NCBI GenBank assembly: GCA_022834735.1
Contig: BQKD01000001.1
Location: forward strand, 1,961,659 to 2,025,658
Length of the DNA: 64,000 nucleotides
Reading direction: 5' to 3'
From: Erysipelotrichaceae bacterium OPF54
GTDB lineage: Bacteria > Bacillota_I > Bacilli_A > Erysipelotrichales > Erysipelotrichaceae
Shown: in pieces, positions 44,982-52,977 of the stretch
Layout of the letters: each line of letters starts with the position of its first letter
Numbering within the stretch: the first letter of the stretch is position 1
Notes under the pieces: generated by a model
Databases searched by the model: none
Seen by the model: only the letters and a program-made list of their open reading frames with translations
Told to the model about the DNA's origin: nothing
Made by a program: the position numbers and the translations under genes

Positions 44982-45364
44982 TCGACCCGGACCCTTCCCA
45001 TCCCGATCTGGAAAACGATCCGTTTTGTTTCCTTTTCGCTCGTGCACGTCAGGCTCCCTCCTTTCGTGATCATCCCGTTCGGCGTATAGGAAAAAGACAG
45101 CGGCGTGCAGGCCATAGCATGCGGATAGTCATACACCACCCCGTCGATGTGCGCGTCATTGACATTAAAACGCACATCGACCGTGCGCTTTTGCGAAAAA
45201 GCCTTCATCTGCGCCTCCACGCAAGCTTCTTTCAGCGTATTCACATACAGCAGGTCCGAAGTTCTTCCTGGCAGCAGCACCATATGGGCCAGCACAAAAA
45301 CAACAAGCAGCACCACAAGCGTCTCGCTCAGCGTAAAGCCGTTAGCGCGCGACCGCTTCGCCAT
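44978..45364 (-). CDS. comGD: ComGD-like minor pseudopilin
   Basis: A 128-residue minor pseudopilin. The prepilin site RANG|FTLSETLVVLLVVF has Glu at +5. It starts at ATG 45364 inside the last codons of comGC (23-bp overlap) with no separate ribosome binding site, so it is translationally coupled. The domain after the helix carries two Cys in ACTPLSFSY and LTCTSEKE. Confidence 0.82.
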   Translation of the reverse strand: MAKRSRANGFTLSETLVVLLVVFVLAHMVLLPGRTSDLLYVNTLKEACVEAQMKAFSQKRTVDVRFNVNDAHIDGVVYDYPHAMACTPLSFSYTPNGMITKGGSLTCTSEKETKRIVFQIGMGRVRVE

Positions 45365-45659
45365 TGACAATGGAGACTGCCGTACCGTTCGGACACGCAT
45401 TCTGTCCTTCCTTTAAATAACCCTGCGAAATGAGTTCATCGATCGATGACGGCGTCCTCTCGTTGTCGATCTCATAAAGCAGGATCGCCGAATTGACAAC
45501 CTCCACAAGAGCGCCGCACCCTTTCGTTCGGATGATCTTTTCCTTCTGCTGCAGATTGGGCAGCGTAAGAAGCAGGATGATCGCAATGATCAGCATGACC
45601 ACCAGCATTTCGAGCAGCGTGAAACCGTTTCTTTTTTGTTTTGAATTTTGTTTTGTCAT
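45342..45659 (-). CDS. comGC: ComGC major competence pseudopilin
   Basis: A 105-residue pseudopilin, the main subunit of the fibre that takes up DNA. KRNG|FTLLEMLVVMLIIAI is a consensus prepilin peptidase site with Glu at +5. A short helical domain follows with two cysteines (KGCGALVEV and NACPNGTAV), placed as in ComGC where they form a disulfide. Ribosome binding site GAGGTGAA is upstream. Confidence 0.93.
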   Translation of the reverse strand: MTKQNSKQKRNGFTLLEMLVVMLIIAIILLLTLPNLQQKEKIIRTKGCGALVEVVNSAILLYEIDNERTPSSIDELISQGYLKEGQNACPNGTAVSIVNGEAVAR

Positions 45660-45671
45660 ATTTTATTCACC

Positions 45672-46574
45672 TCATATCGTATACAAAACATTGAGCGGCG
45701 ATAACAGGATCTGATAAGCCGTAAAGACAAGCAGACCGACACACCCGTAGGAAATCATCTGGATGATCCGCACGATCTTTTCGATCAGCCGGTCCGTCTG
45801 TTTTTTCGAACGAAGAAGATACATCTCGAACATCCCCTTCATGTTCATGCTTTCCATACCAAGCCCCGCAAACGTGACCAGTTCGGGATCGCAGTCCTCC
45901 ATCGCTTCAAGAAGCGAGCACCCGCTTTCAAGCCGCTTCGAGATTTCTGCGATACACAAGCGCAGACGATTGTTTTCTTTTATGGAAAGGCACACTCTCA
46001 AAGCTTCTCTTGTCGAAAGAGAGGTATCAAAAAAAGGAAGCAGCACCGAAGCAAGCTGGATCGAAACAAGCTTTTTCATGAACAGAAAGTTCCCGATCTG
46101 CCGTTCGACCACCTTTTGGCAAGGAAGATAAAAAATATAAAAAAGAAAAAGAAAAAAACAGAGCAGACCGATCGCCAGCCCGTTCATGCCCCCTTTCAAA
46201 AGAAACAGGACCGGACCGAACTCTTTTGCGTACACCGCCATCTGCGGATAGATCAGATCCGAAAAGAAATAGATCATAAAAAAGGAAAAAAGAAAAACAA
46301 ACAAAGAATACACGCTTTTGGAAAAAATCGTTCGGAACACATTATGCGACCGTTCGCAGTACTGCACAGCCGCCACATGCGCTTTTTCAAAAGACATCCT
46401 CCTGCATAGCAGAGCCATGATCGTAAAGTACGGACCTTTGCCCGAACACAAAATATCCGTCAGTTCTTTTCCCTGTTCGAGCTGTTCAAAAACCAGTCCC
46501 GCATTTTTGAACGAAAGCTCGATCCGTTTTTTTATCGAAGTACCATGTTTCCCAAGCAGGATGAACATTTCCAT
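45672..46574 (-). CDS. comGB: ComGB-like pseudopilus assembly membrane protein
   Basis: A 300-residue polytopic protein of the type II secretion F/PilC family. Three hydrophobic segments (SVYSLFVFLFSFFMIYFFSDL, GLAIGLLCFFLFLFYIFYL, ISYGCVGLLVFTAYQIL) alternate with cytosolic domains (LEQGKELTDILCSG and RLESGCSLLEAMEDCDP are the paired T2SF signatures). The start is ATG 46574, one base after the comGA stop, with AAAGGA upstream; the longer frame runs inside comGA. It forms the inner-membrane platform. Confidence 0.88.
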   Translation of the reverse strand: MEMFILLGKHGTSIKKRIELSFKNAGLVFEQLEQGKELTDILCSGKGPYFTIMALLCRRMSFEKAHVAAVQYCERSHNVFRTIFSKSVYSLFVFLFSFFMIYFFSDLIYPQMAVYAKEFGPVLFLLKGGMNGLAIGLLCFFLFLFYIFYLPCQKVVERQIGNFLFMKKLVSIQLASVLLPFFDTSLSTREALRVCLSIKENNRLRLCIAEISKRLESGCSLLEAMEDCDPELVTFAGLGMESMNMKGMFEMYLLRSKKQTDRLIEKIVRIIQMISYGCVGLLVFTAYQILLSPLNVLYTI

Positions 46575-46575
46575 T

Positions 46576-47571
46576 TCATCCTTTGAGATCAGCGAGATCG
46601 TATTCGGCCTGCCGGTCTTCGATAAAACCAAGGGCAAGGGCTCGTTTAATTTTCTGATCAAGCGTCTGATGCGAGCCAGAATACGCTTTTGTCTGCAGGA
46701 TATGAAGAATCTCCTGCTTTCCGGCAATTTCATATACACACTCCTTCGTGCCGTCAGGCTTTTTATACAGGCGGCAGGCAAACAGTCCCGAAACGATGCC
46801 CGCCAGTTCATACGGCTCGATCCCGAAGTCGAGCAGACGGATCAATGCCTCCCGGACCGTGCCGGCATGGATCGTCGAAACGACCATGTGCCCTGAAAGC
46901 GCCGCACTGACCAGCTTCCTGGCACAGTACGCATTGCGGATCTCTCCGATATAAATGATATCCGGATCGTGCCGCATCAGTTCCTCGATCCCCTTTTCAT
47001 ATCCGAAACCTTCCTGTTCGCTGATCTGCAGCTGCACATACAGCGGATCGGCAATTTCGATCGGGTCCTCGAGCGAAACGATCTTGTGCTTTGTCGTACA
47101 GGCAATTTCGTGAAGAACTGCGTGGATCGTCGTCGTCTTGCCTGAGTTGGTCGGACCGCACGCAAGATACAGTCCCTGTCTTGAACAGCACAGCGAATTG
47201 AAAAAACGGACCGCATCCTTGTCGGACGTCAGCTGCTCGATCTTCATATCCGTACGGCATGACAAAAGGCGCAGAACGGCAGTTTCCATATTTTGATTGT
47301 GAATAACAGAAAGACGGCACGGGATCGTGTCCTGGTCGATCCGGACCGAGAAAGATCCGGACTGCGGAGCTTTCGGGCTCGTAAGATCGAAATCCGCAAT
47401 AAATTTGAGATAGGAAAGGATCGAAGAAGGCCAGCGGTCCTGATGAAGGGCCTGCATGCCGTCGATCGTTCTCAATTGAATTGAAAATGAATGGTTCGTT
47501 TTAAAAAAATGAATATCGCTTGCTTTATGTTCAAGCGCGTAAATAATGAGCTGCAGCGCTAATTCGTGCAT
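46576..47571 (-). CDS. comGA: ComGA competence pilus ATPase
   Basis: A 331-residue GspE/PilT-family ATPase powering pseudopilus assembly. Walker A is GPTNSGKTTT near residue 138, the Asp box LEDPIEI follows, Walker B is MRHDPDIIYIGEIRN near 205, and the His box SGHMVVSTIHAGT near 228. Zinc-binding cysteines of GspE are absent, as usual for ComGA. AAAGGGGGA precedes the ATG, and a promoter lies 35 bp upstream. First gene of comGA-GB-GC-GD-GE-GF-GG. Confidence 0.93.
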   Translation of the reverse strand: MHELALQLIIYALEHKASDIHFFKTNHSFSIQLRTIDGMQALHQDRWPSSILSYLKFIADFDLTSPKAPQSGSFSVRIDQDTIPCRLSVIHNQNMETAVLRLLSCRTDMKIEQLTSDKDAVRFFNSLCCSRQGLYLACGPTNSGKTTTIHAVLHEIACTTKHKIVSLEDPIEIADPLYVQLQISEQEGFGYEKGIEELMRHDPDIIYIGEIRNAYCARKLVSAALSGHMVVSTIHAGTVREALIRLLDFGIEPYELAGIVSGLFACRLYKKPDGTKECVYEIAGKQEILHILQTKAYSGSHQTLDQKIKRALALGFIEDRQAEYDLADLKG

Positions 47572-47601
47572 ACTCCCCCTTTCTAATGATTCCCTGGTCC
47601 G

Positions 47602-47630
47602 ATTATATAAAAAAGCCGTTCAATTGTCTA
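47602..47630 (-). promoter_or_regulatory. Promoter of the comG operon
   Basis: TAGACA (47625-47630), 17 bp, TATAAT (47602-47607) on the minus strand. I see no ComK box pair (AAAA-N5-TTTT) that I would trust, although the region is AT rich. Confidence 0.65.
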
Positions 47631-47668
47631 TAAAAAATATATTAATTAAATTTTATAGCCGCAAAATG

Positions 47669-47693
47669 AAAAGCCCTCCCGAAACAGGAGAGC
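47669..47693 (-). terminator. Terminator of the CHAP protein gene
   Basis: GCTCTCC/GGGAGGGC stem with TGTTTC loop and TTTT, 15 bp after the stop. Confidence 0.82.
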
Positions 47694-47707
47694 TCGTTTT
47701 ACAGCGA

Positions 47708-48835
47708 TTATTCTGCCGCTTTTGCAGGACGTTTCAAAACGATCCGGCGAACCGTTTTTTCCGTCTTTTCGCCCGGATCCTTTTCCGTCTTCTTCGTTTT
47801 CAGGCGGATCGTCCGCTGCGCAGGCTCCTGCGGATCCTCCAGATCGCAGACACCCTTTTTCGGGATCGCAAATACCACATCCGGATAGGACGCTTTAAAG
47901 TCCGCCCAGCGTACTTTATGGACCCAGATGTTTCCGCCACGATCATTGAACATGACATTTCCTTCCGACACCCAGATGAATTCGCCATCGAACGCTTCGA
48001 TAAATCCGACATGACCGTACTGCGGATACAGCGTATTCTTTTCCATGCTGAACGTTGCGCCGGCAGCCGGCGTGCTGCTCAGCTCGAATTTATCGCCATG
48101 CGCCGCTACGATCTCGCGCGCATTCGTTTTCCCGTTTCCTCTTGCGCCCGAGTCAAATCCGTATACCTGATAAAAACGCGCCCACGCAAACCACGTGCAC
48201 TGTCCGACCATAAACGGATTCCCGTTTCCTAAGAAGCCTTCCAGATTCGCCGTTTTGAAGTCATCGAGCTTCATCGCCTTTTTCAGGTTACCCGTATAGC
48301 CCTTGTCCGCGATCGAAACATTCAGATCCTTCGTTTCCACGCTCTTATAGGCCACTGCCGGCTGTACAGCAGGAGCCGCCGGCTTGGGAGCCTCCTCTTT
48401 CGGTGCCGCCGTTACAGGAGACTGCGGCGCAGCCGGTGCAGCAGGAGCCGCCGGCTTTTCAGGAACAGAAGGCTCCTGAGGTGTTTGAGGCACATCCGGC
48501 TTTTGAGGCTGCGACGGTTCCGGTTCGGGCGATGCAGGCTGATCCGGTTTTTCCGGCTCCGCCGGCTGCACCGGCTCGATCGGTTCAGCAGGCTCCGATG
48601 GTTCCTGTGTATGCGTTGGATCATCTGCAGGAGCCGCCGGCTTTGTCTGATCCGCATTTCCAGGCACGCCCGGATTTTCCGTATCAGAAATTCCTTCCGC
48701 CTCGTCTACCATTTCCCTGGTCTTGTCAGTCGGATCGGCCTCGGTTGCCGCAAGAATACCTGTTGCCGGAACAGCCAAAGCCGTCATCTGGGCCGACAAA
48801 AGTATCGCAGCAAATCGTTTCCGATTTTTACTCAT
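47708..48835 (-). CDS. Secreted CHAP-domain cell wall hydrolase
   Basis: A 375-residue exported protein. Signal peptide residues 1-30 (MSKNRKRFAAILLSAQMTALAVPATGILA) lead to a long Pro/Glu/Ala linker (about 40-165) that would span the wall. The CHAP amidase/endopeptidase domain (about 195-325) has Cys in GQCTWFAWARFYQVYG and His in YGHVGFIEAF, completing the catalytic pair. A basic tail ends the protein without a sorting signal. It probably cleaves peptidoglycan during growth or division. The start is 48835; an upstream GTG in frame overlaps GGAG. Confidence 0.9.
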   Translation of the reverse strand: MSKNRKRFAAILLSAQMTALAVPATGILAATEADPTDKTREMVDEAEGISDTENPGVPGNADQTKPAAPADDPTHTQEPSEPAEPIEPVQPAEPEKPDQPASPEPEPSQPQKPDVPQTPQEPSVPEKPAAPAAPAAPQSPVTAAPKEEAPKPAAPAVQPAVAYKSVETKDLNVSIADKGYTGNLKKAMKLDDFKTANLEGFLGNGNPFMVGQCTWFAWARFYQVYGFDSGARGNGKTNAREIVAAHGDKFELSSTPAAGATFSMEKNTLYPQYGHVGFIEAFDGEFIWVSEGNVMFNDRGGNIWVHKVRWADFKASYPDVVFAIPKKGVCDLEDPQEPAQRTIRLKTKKTEKDPGEKTEKTVRRIVLKRPAKAAE

Positions 48836-49125
48836 AATCTTATTCACTCCGATTCTATTTCCATTAATTACTATAAATTATAACGCATATCTTAAAAATC
48901 GCCAACAGCAATTTCGAAAAATCGTGTGAATCCTGTTCATTCGTTTTTTCAGGAAAACCGCTCCGATTTTTTCATTCCAAAAAGCACAAATTGAAAATAT
49001 TTTACAATTATTTACAACATTTTTCACATTTTTGTATTTGTTACGTAAACATTTATCAATTTGTTCACATATATTGTACAGATGAATAAAACACATAGAA
49101 TGTCAAGATTTTTTTATCAAAAGGG
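48836..49125. other. AT-rich intergenic region
   Basis: About 290 bp rich in A and T runs. No gene or RNA motif is recognised. It should hold the CHAP gene promoter on the minus strand, and it ends at the promoter of the 18-codon ORF. Confidence 0.4.
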
Positions 49126-49153
49126 TTGAAACTGTATTTTAAAGTGCTATATT
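49126..49153 (+). promoter_or_regulatory. Promoter of the 18-codon ORF
   Basis: TTGAAA (49126-49131), 16 bp, TATATT (49148-49153), giving a transcript from about 49160. Confidence 0.68.
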
Positions 49154-49186
49154 GAAGATGTAAAAAGACAAACGGAGGAAAGAAAG

Positions 49187-49243
49187 ATGAACAACAATAA
49201 CAATTATGTTTACGTGTTGGTAGGGAAACCTCCTCTTCGTTAA
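49187..49243 (+). CDS. 18-residue peptide ORF with strong expression signals
   Basis: Sequence MNNNNNYVYVLVGKPPLR. It has GGAGG 8 nt before the ATG, a good promoter upstream and a terminator at 49274-49295, so a short transcript of about 130 nt is expected. The GGAGG can pair with TCCTC in the last codons (9 bp with a 2-nt bulge, including AACG with CGTT), which would hide the ribosome binding site. It could be a regulatory leader peptide, a small RNA with a dual role, or a peptide of unknown role. Confidence 0.5.
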   Translation: MNNNNNYVYVLVGKPPLR

Positions 49244-49273
49244 GAGGCAATCGCCAGCATTTGAATACACCAG

Positions 49274-49295
49274 GAAGCGCACAGCTTCTTTTTTT
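49274..49295 (+). terminator. Terminator after the 18-codon ORF
   Basis: GAAGC/GCTTC stem with a GCACA loop and seven T, lying upstream of the hydrolase promoter -10. Confidence 0.72.
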
Positions 49296-49308
49296 ATGAT
49301 CCGCGATC

Positions 49309-49314
49309 TATAAT
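49309..49314 (+). promoter_or_regulatory. -10 box of the second alpha/beta hydrolase, leaderless layout
   Basis: TATAAT ends 6 nt before the ATG at 49321; a TTCTTT at 49286-49291 is a weak -35 at 17 bp. No ribosome binding site is possible in the remaining space. Confidence 0.65.
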
Positions 49315-49320
49315 AAATGC

Positions 49321-50277
49321 ATGAAAAACAGCACAAAAAAATGGCTTGCGCTCGGAGCCGGGCTTTCGGCCCTTGCTGCAGTCCTCGCATTCAACGAAAA
49401 GATCTACCGCTTTATATTTTCCCGCCACGCAAAGCCTTTGAAATTCAGCGACGACCAGCTGCCAAACGAACAATTCAGCCAGATCGAAGAAAAAAAGAAA
49501 ACAATGCGCCAAGCGCTGAAGAGCTTCGAATCGGAATCGTTCGAACGAACCAGCGACGATGGCAAACATCTTTGCGCCACCCTGTTCCCTGCCAGCCAGA
49601 TGAGCAAAAAATTCGTGATCTGTGTCCATGGCTACCGTACGGACGGGATCCACGAATTCTGCGCCTTCGTCCCGTATTATCTGAGCCGCCACATCAACGT
49701 CCTTCTGATCGACCAGCGTTCTCACGGAGAAAGCGAAGGACAGACCATCACCTTCGGACTGCACGAAGCACAGGATCTGCTCGAGTGGATCCACTGGCTC
49801 CAGGAGCATTTCGGACAGGACATAGAAATCATCCTGCACGGCATTTCCATGGGCGCCGCCACTGTAATGGAAGTCAGCAGCATCGTTCCGGATCAGGTGA
49901 AATTTATTGTCGAAGACTGCGGCTATACGAGCGCCAGAGACGAATTCAGGCATACGCTTTCCATGGTACACCTTCCCGAACAGCTCTATCCGTGGATCTC
50001 CTCCCTGTTCTTTGTCCACAATCTCGATTTTCTCGAACATATCGTCCCCGTCGAGGAAGTGGCTCATTCCCGGGTCCCGATCCTTTTCGTACACGGAACG
50101 CGTGACACGCTCGTTCCGTTCGAGATGGCGATCCAGCTGTACGACGCCTGCAGGCAGCCAAAAGACAAGCTCTTCGTGTACGAAGCCGACCATGCCCAGT
50201 CGTACTACAGGCAGACCGGAGAATATCAGGCAAAGATCGATCATCTGATCGACCAATACATGAAAAAAGATGACTGA
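49321..50277 (+). CDS. Membrane-anchored alpha/beta hydrolase (second copy)
   Basis: A 318-residue protein with an N-terminal helix (residues 5-24). VCVHGYRTDGIHEF near 100 is the oxyanion region, LHGISMGAATVMEV near 178 the nucleophile elbow, VHGTRDTLVPF near 258 the Asp, and YEADHAQSYYRQ near 295 the His. It shares EDCGYTSARDEF and other segments with the hydrolase at 22.4-23.3 kb, so the two are paralogues in the same group. It is preceded by a -10 box 6 nt away and ends in a bidirectional terminator. Confidence 0.88.
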   Translation: MKNSTKKWLALGAGLSALAAVLAFNEKIYRFIFSRHAKPLKFSDDQLPNEQFSQIEEKKKTMRQALKSFESESFERTSDDGKHLCATLFPASQMSKKFVICVHGYRTDGIHEFCAFVPYYLSRHINVLLIDQRSHGESEGQTITFGLHEAQDLLEWIHWLQEHFGQDIEIILHGISMGAATVMEVSSIVPDQVKFIVEDCGYTSARDEFRHTLSMVHLPEQLYPWISSLFFVHNLDFLEHIVPVEEVAHSRVPILFVHGTRDTLVPFEMAIQLYDACRQPKDKLFVYEADHAQSYYRQTGEYQAKIDHLIDQYMKKDD

Positions 50278-50302
50278 TTCAGTATTCAGCCATCTTTTTT
50301 TT
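50263..50302. terminator. Bidirectional terminator
   Basis: AAAAAAGATGACTGA/TTCAGCCATCTTTTTT with one mismatch, shared by the convergent hydrolase and HD-domain genes. Confidence 0.85.
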
Positions 50303-51041
50303 GTTTCAGCTGCTCGTCCATGAAACGTTCCGTTTCCTGCAGGATCCTGTCGATCTGATCCTGACAGCGGTGAAAACGGATCTGATCGAACAGAAGCCGG
50401 TAATAGCCCTGCTCTCTGGCAATTTCCATCGTTTTTGAAAAATTCATATCAAAGAAAAACCCCAGAAAAGTTATCCACACATCGAGCCCTGTCTTCCGCT
50501 TTTCCTTGACAATGGGCCGATGGGCCATGATCATCTGCTCAATTTCATCCGAAACCACATCATCCTTGATCTGTTCAATGGAAGTGGATGTAGCCTGATT
50601 CAGGTCCTCGCACGCGAACACCCGGAAAATATCGCATTTGTCCGCGTCGCGGATGAGCCGGGCAAAAAGCCTTGTCCTCTCGTCGCATGGCCCGATTCGA
50701 TACTTGTTGTGGTTTTCCACCGCAAACAGCACGATCCTGCGGTCCTCTTCATCCAGCGCATCCAGAAAACTGCCGTCCTTCAGGATCTGTACGCCCAGAT
50801 CCGCATGATCGACACTGCGATGATCGACAAACGTCCCGTACTGTCTGAGCTGCTCGAACCGGCCGATATCGTGATAGAGCGCAACCGTATGCGCAAGAAA
50901 CCGGTCATGTTCGTCCAGGCCAAGCCATGCCGTCAGTTCATCCATGATCCGGCACACCTTGATCGTATGATCGATTTTCAGATGCACCCTGCCATCCTCA
51001 TGCTCATAACACGAGGCATACTCAAAAAACGGTTCAGACAT
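50286..51041 (-). CDS. HD-domain phosphohydrolase
   Basis: A 251-residue protein with an HD metal-dependent phosphohydrolase domain in residues 20-160: HLKIDHTIKVC near 20, ALYHDIGRFEQ near 58 (the HD pair), and DHRSVDHADLG near 78. No GYP or synthetase motif is seen. Such proteins hydrolyse nucleotides or phosphoesters; the substrate is unknown. The start at 51041 overlaps the end of the sucrase gene by 8 bp. It is last in the operon. Confidence 0.85.
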   Translation of the reverse strand: MSEPFFEYASCYEHEDGRVHLKIDHTIKVCRIMDELTAWLGLDEHDRFLAHTVALYHDIGRFEQLRQYGTFVDHRSVDHADLGVQILKDGSFLDALDEEDRRIVLFAVENHNKYRIGPCDERTRLFARLIRDADKCDIFRVFACEDLNQATSTSIEQIKDDVVSDEIEQMIMAHRPIVKEKRKTGLDVWITFLGFFFDMNFSKTMEIAREQGYYRLLFDQIRFHRCQDQIDRILQETERFMDEQLKQKKDG

Positions 51042-52455
51042 CTTTTTCTTCCACAATGATCCGATCCATTTCGTACACCTGGATGTCCGCTTTTCCTTCC
51101 ATGTTCAGAACAACGTTCGCCTCCCCTTGCGGATACATCCGGCTCGTAAATACATACCGTCCGTCATTGATAAAAATTTCCAGGGAAGAAGTGTCCGCGT
51201 AAATTCTCAGATCTTTGATTTCATCTGTTTCTATCGCTCGCCAGTCGCGGCCAAGACCGCTTTCCTTCATCTTCAAAGCAAACACGCTGCCATCATACGA
51301 AAGAACGATATCTTCGTACAGCCGGATCTCGAACGGCACGCTCTGCGCGAGCTGCATATCGATCTCGAAACACGGACCTGTATTTTTCCATGCAAAGCTT
51401 TCTGCAGTGAAACACGTCTTGTTTTTGCGCAATCCATCGATTTCTTCTGCAGGCATCTGGTACAGCCTGCCCTCTTTGGCATGCAGGACGCGCGGCAGCG
51501 TAAGCGCATGCTGCCACCCCTTTTCGACCGTCGGCTCGTTCGAATAAGGAATGTCGCCAATTCCCATCCACCCGAACTGGATCCTTCTTCCTTTTTCATC
51601 CAGGAAGCTTTGCGGTGCATAATAGTCAAAGCCGTGATCGATCTCCTCGAATCCGGAGAACGAACACTCTTTTGTCTTGAAATCATAATGAAGCCGGCAG
51701 TATCCGGTCTGATACACATTTCTGTATTTCATGCCATCCTCTTCGAGTCCCTGCGGAGAAAACACGAGAAACAGCTCGCCATCGAGCTCGAACAGATCCG
51801 GGCATTCCCACATATAGCCAAAGTCCGGCATACTCAGACGATCATGCAGCTGCCAGTCCGACAGATGATCCGACCGGTACAGAAGGATGAGGCCATGATC
51901 GTGCTGATCCCGCGCCCCCAGCACCATATAGTACATGCCATCCTTTTTGAAAATTTTCGGATCGCGCACATGCCATGACAGATCATGCGGATAATCCGCA
52001 TTGGTCATGACAATTTCCTTATCCGTATGATCGAATCCATTGGTACTTGTCATATGGATCGTGTTCTGTTCCCGGGAACCATCCTCGTTTTTCACATAGC
52101 CCGTATAAAAGAAATGAATGATCCCGTCTTCGACAAAAGCCGATCCGCTGTACACGCCGCGCGCGTCATATTTCCAGTCTGCAAAAATAAACGGCTCGTG
52201 ATCGCGAAAATGAATGAGATCCCTGGTCGTATAATGGCCCCAGATCTTGGCGCCGCCAAGCGGTTCGAACGGCGAATACTGGTAATAAATGTGGTACAGC
52301 CCGTCGACCTGGCATAATCCGTTGGGATCATTCATCCATCCGGCCGGCGGCATCAAATGATAATGCAGACGGTAAGGATCGCTTTTCACGGTTTCGTACA
52401 GCGCAGACTGCTGCGCCCGTTCGTTCACATACATTTCTTTCGATAGTCTAACCAT
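51034..52455 (-). CDS. Glycoside hydrolase family 32, sucrose-6-phosphate hydrolase type
   Basis: A 473-residue intracellular GH32 enzyme (no signal peptide). WMNDPNG near residue 40 contains the nucleophile Asp, RDPKIFKKDG near 165 the transition-state Asp, and WECPDLFEL near 218 the acid/base Glu. A beta-sandwich domain follows from about 330. It splits sucrose, sucrose 6-phosphate or short fructans. No sucrose transporter or regulator lies nearby; it sits in an operon with thyA and folA. The ribosome binding site AGGAGAGG is good. Confidence 0.93.
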   Translation of the reverse strand: MVRLSKEMYVNERAQQSALYETVKSDPYRLHYHLMPPAGWMNDPNGLCQVDGLYHIYYQYSPFEPLGGAKIWGHYTTRDLIHFRDHEPFIFADWKYDARGVYSGSAFVEDGIIHFFYTGYVKNEDGSREQNTIHMTSTNGFDHTDKEIVMTNADYPHDLSWHVRDPKIFKKDGMYYMVLGARDQHDHGLILLYRSDHLSDWQLHDRLSMPDFGYMWECPDLFELDGELFLVFSPQGLEEDGMKYRNVYQTGYCRLHYDFKTKECSFSGFEEIDHGFDYYAPQSFLDEKGRRIQFGWMGIGDIPYSNEPTVEKGWQHALTLPRVLHAKEGRLYQMPAEEIDGLRKNKTCFTAESFAWKNTGPCFEIDMQLAQSVPFEIRLYEDIVLSYDGSVFALKMKESGLGRDWRAIETDEIKDLRIYADTSSLEIFINDGRYVFTSRMYPQGEANVVLNMEGKADIQVYEMDRIIVEEKDV

Positions 52456-52484
52456 AATTCCTCTCCTTTTCTTTTTTCTTTTCT

Positions 52485-52970
52485 TTAATTTTTCTTCCTT
52501 ACATAGCGGACATGGCGAGTCAGGATCCCGTTGTCCTCCTTTTCATCGATCACGGCGGATTCGTACTGTTCAGGTTCAAATGCCGGAAAGAATACCTGGG
52601 CCGAATCATCGTGCGCATCGATGTGGGTAAGGATGAGTTCGTCGGCATACGGAAGCAGCGTTTTATACAGCTGTCCGCCCCCGATCACAAAAACATCCTC
52701 GTCCCTTTGTTCATAGGCTCTGAAAAACTGTTCCGGATCCTGAAAGATCTCTACATCTTCCAAAGGAGCCATCGTTTTCGAGATCACGATATGATGGCGT
52801 CCCGGCAGCATTTTAGGAAGGGACTCAAAAGTTTTCCGTCCCATGACGATCGCGTGTCCTGCCGTCTCGTTCCTGAAAAATTTCAGATCCGCAGGCAGAT
52901 GCCAGATCATCTGATTGTTTTTGCCCAGCTCCCTGTTCTGGCCGATGGCCGCAATTTCGATCAGCCGCAT
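52485..52970 (-). CDS. folA: Dihydrofolate reductase
   Basis: A 161-residue enzyme reducing dihydrofolate to tetrahydrofolate with NADPH, needed to recycle the folate used by ThyA. IAAIGQNRELGKNNQMIWHLPADLKFF at residues 6-32 holds the substrate loop and the Asp/Glu region, VMGRKTFESLPKMLPGR near 42 binds NADPH, and FVIGGGQLYKTLLPYADELILTHI near 95 is a further signature. It begins 7 nt after the thyA stop; GAGGCGG serves as ribosome binding site. Confidence 0.95.
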   Translation of the reverse strand: MRLIEIAAIGQNRELGKNNQMIWHLPADLKFFRNETAGHAIVMGRKTFESLPKMLPGRHHIVISKTMAPLEDVEIFQDPEQFFRAYEQRDEDVFVIGGGQLYKTLLPYADELILTHIDAHDDSAQVFFPAFEPEQYESAVIDEKEDNGILTRHVRYVRKKN

Positions 52971-52977
52971 ATCCGCC

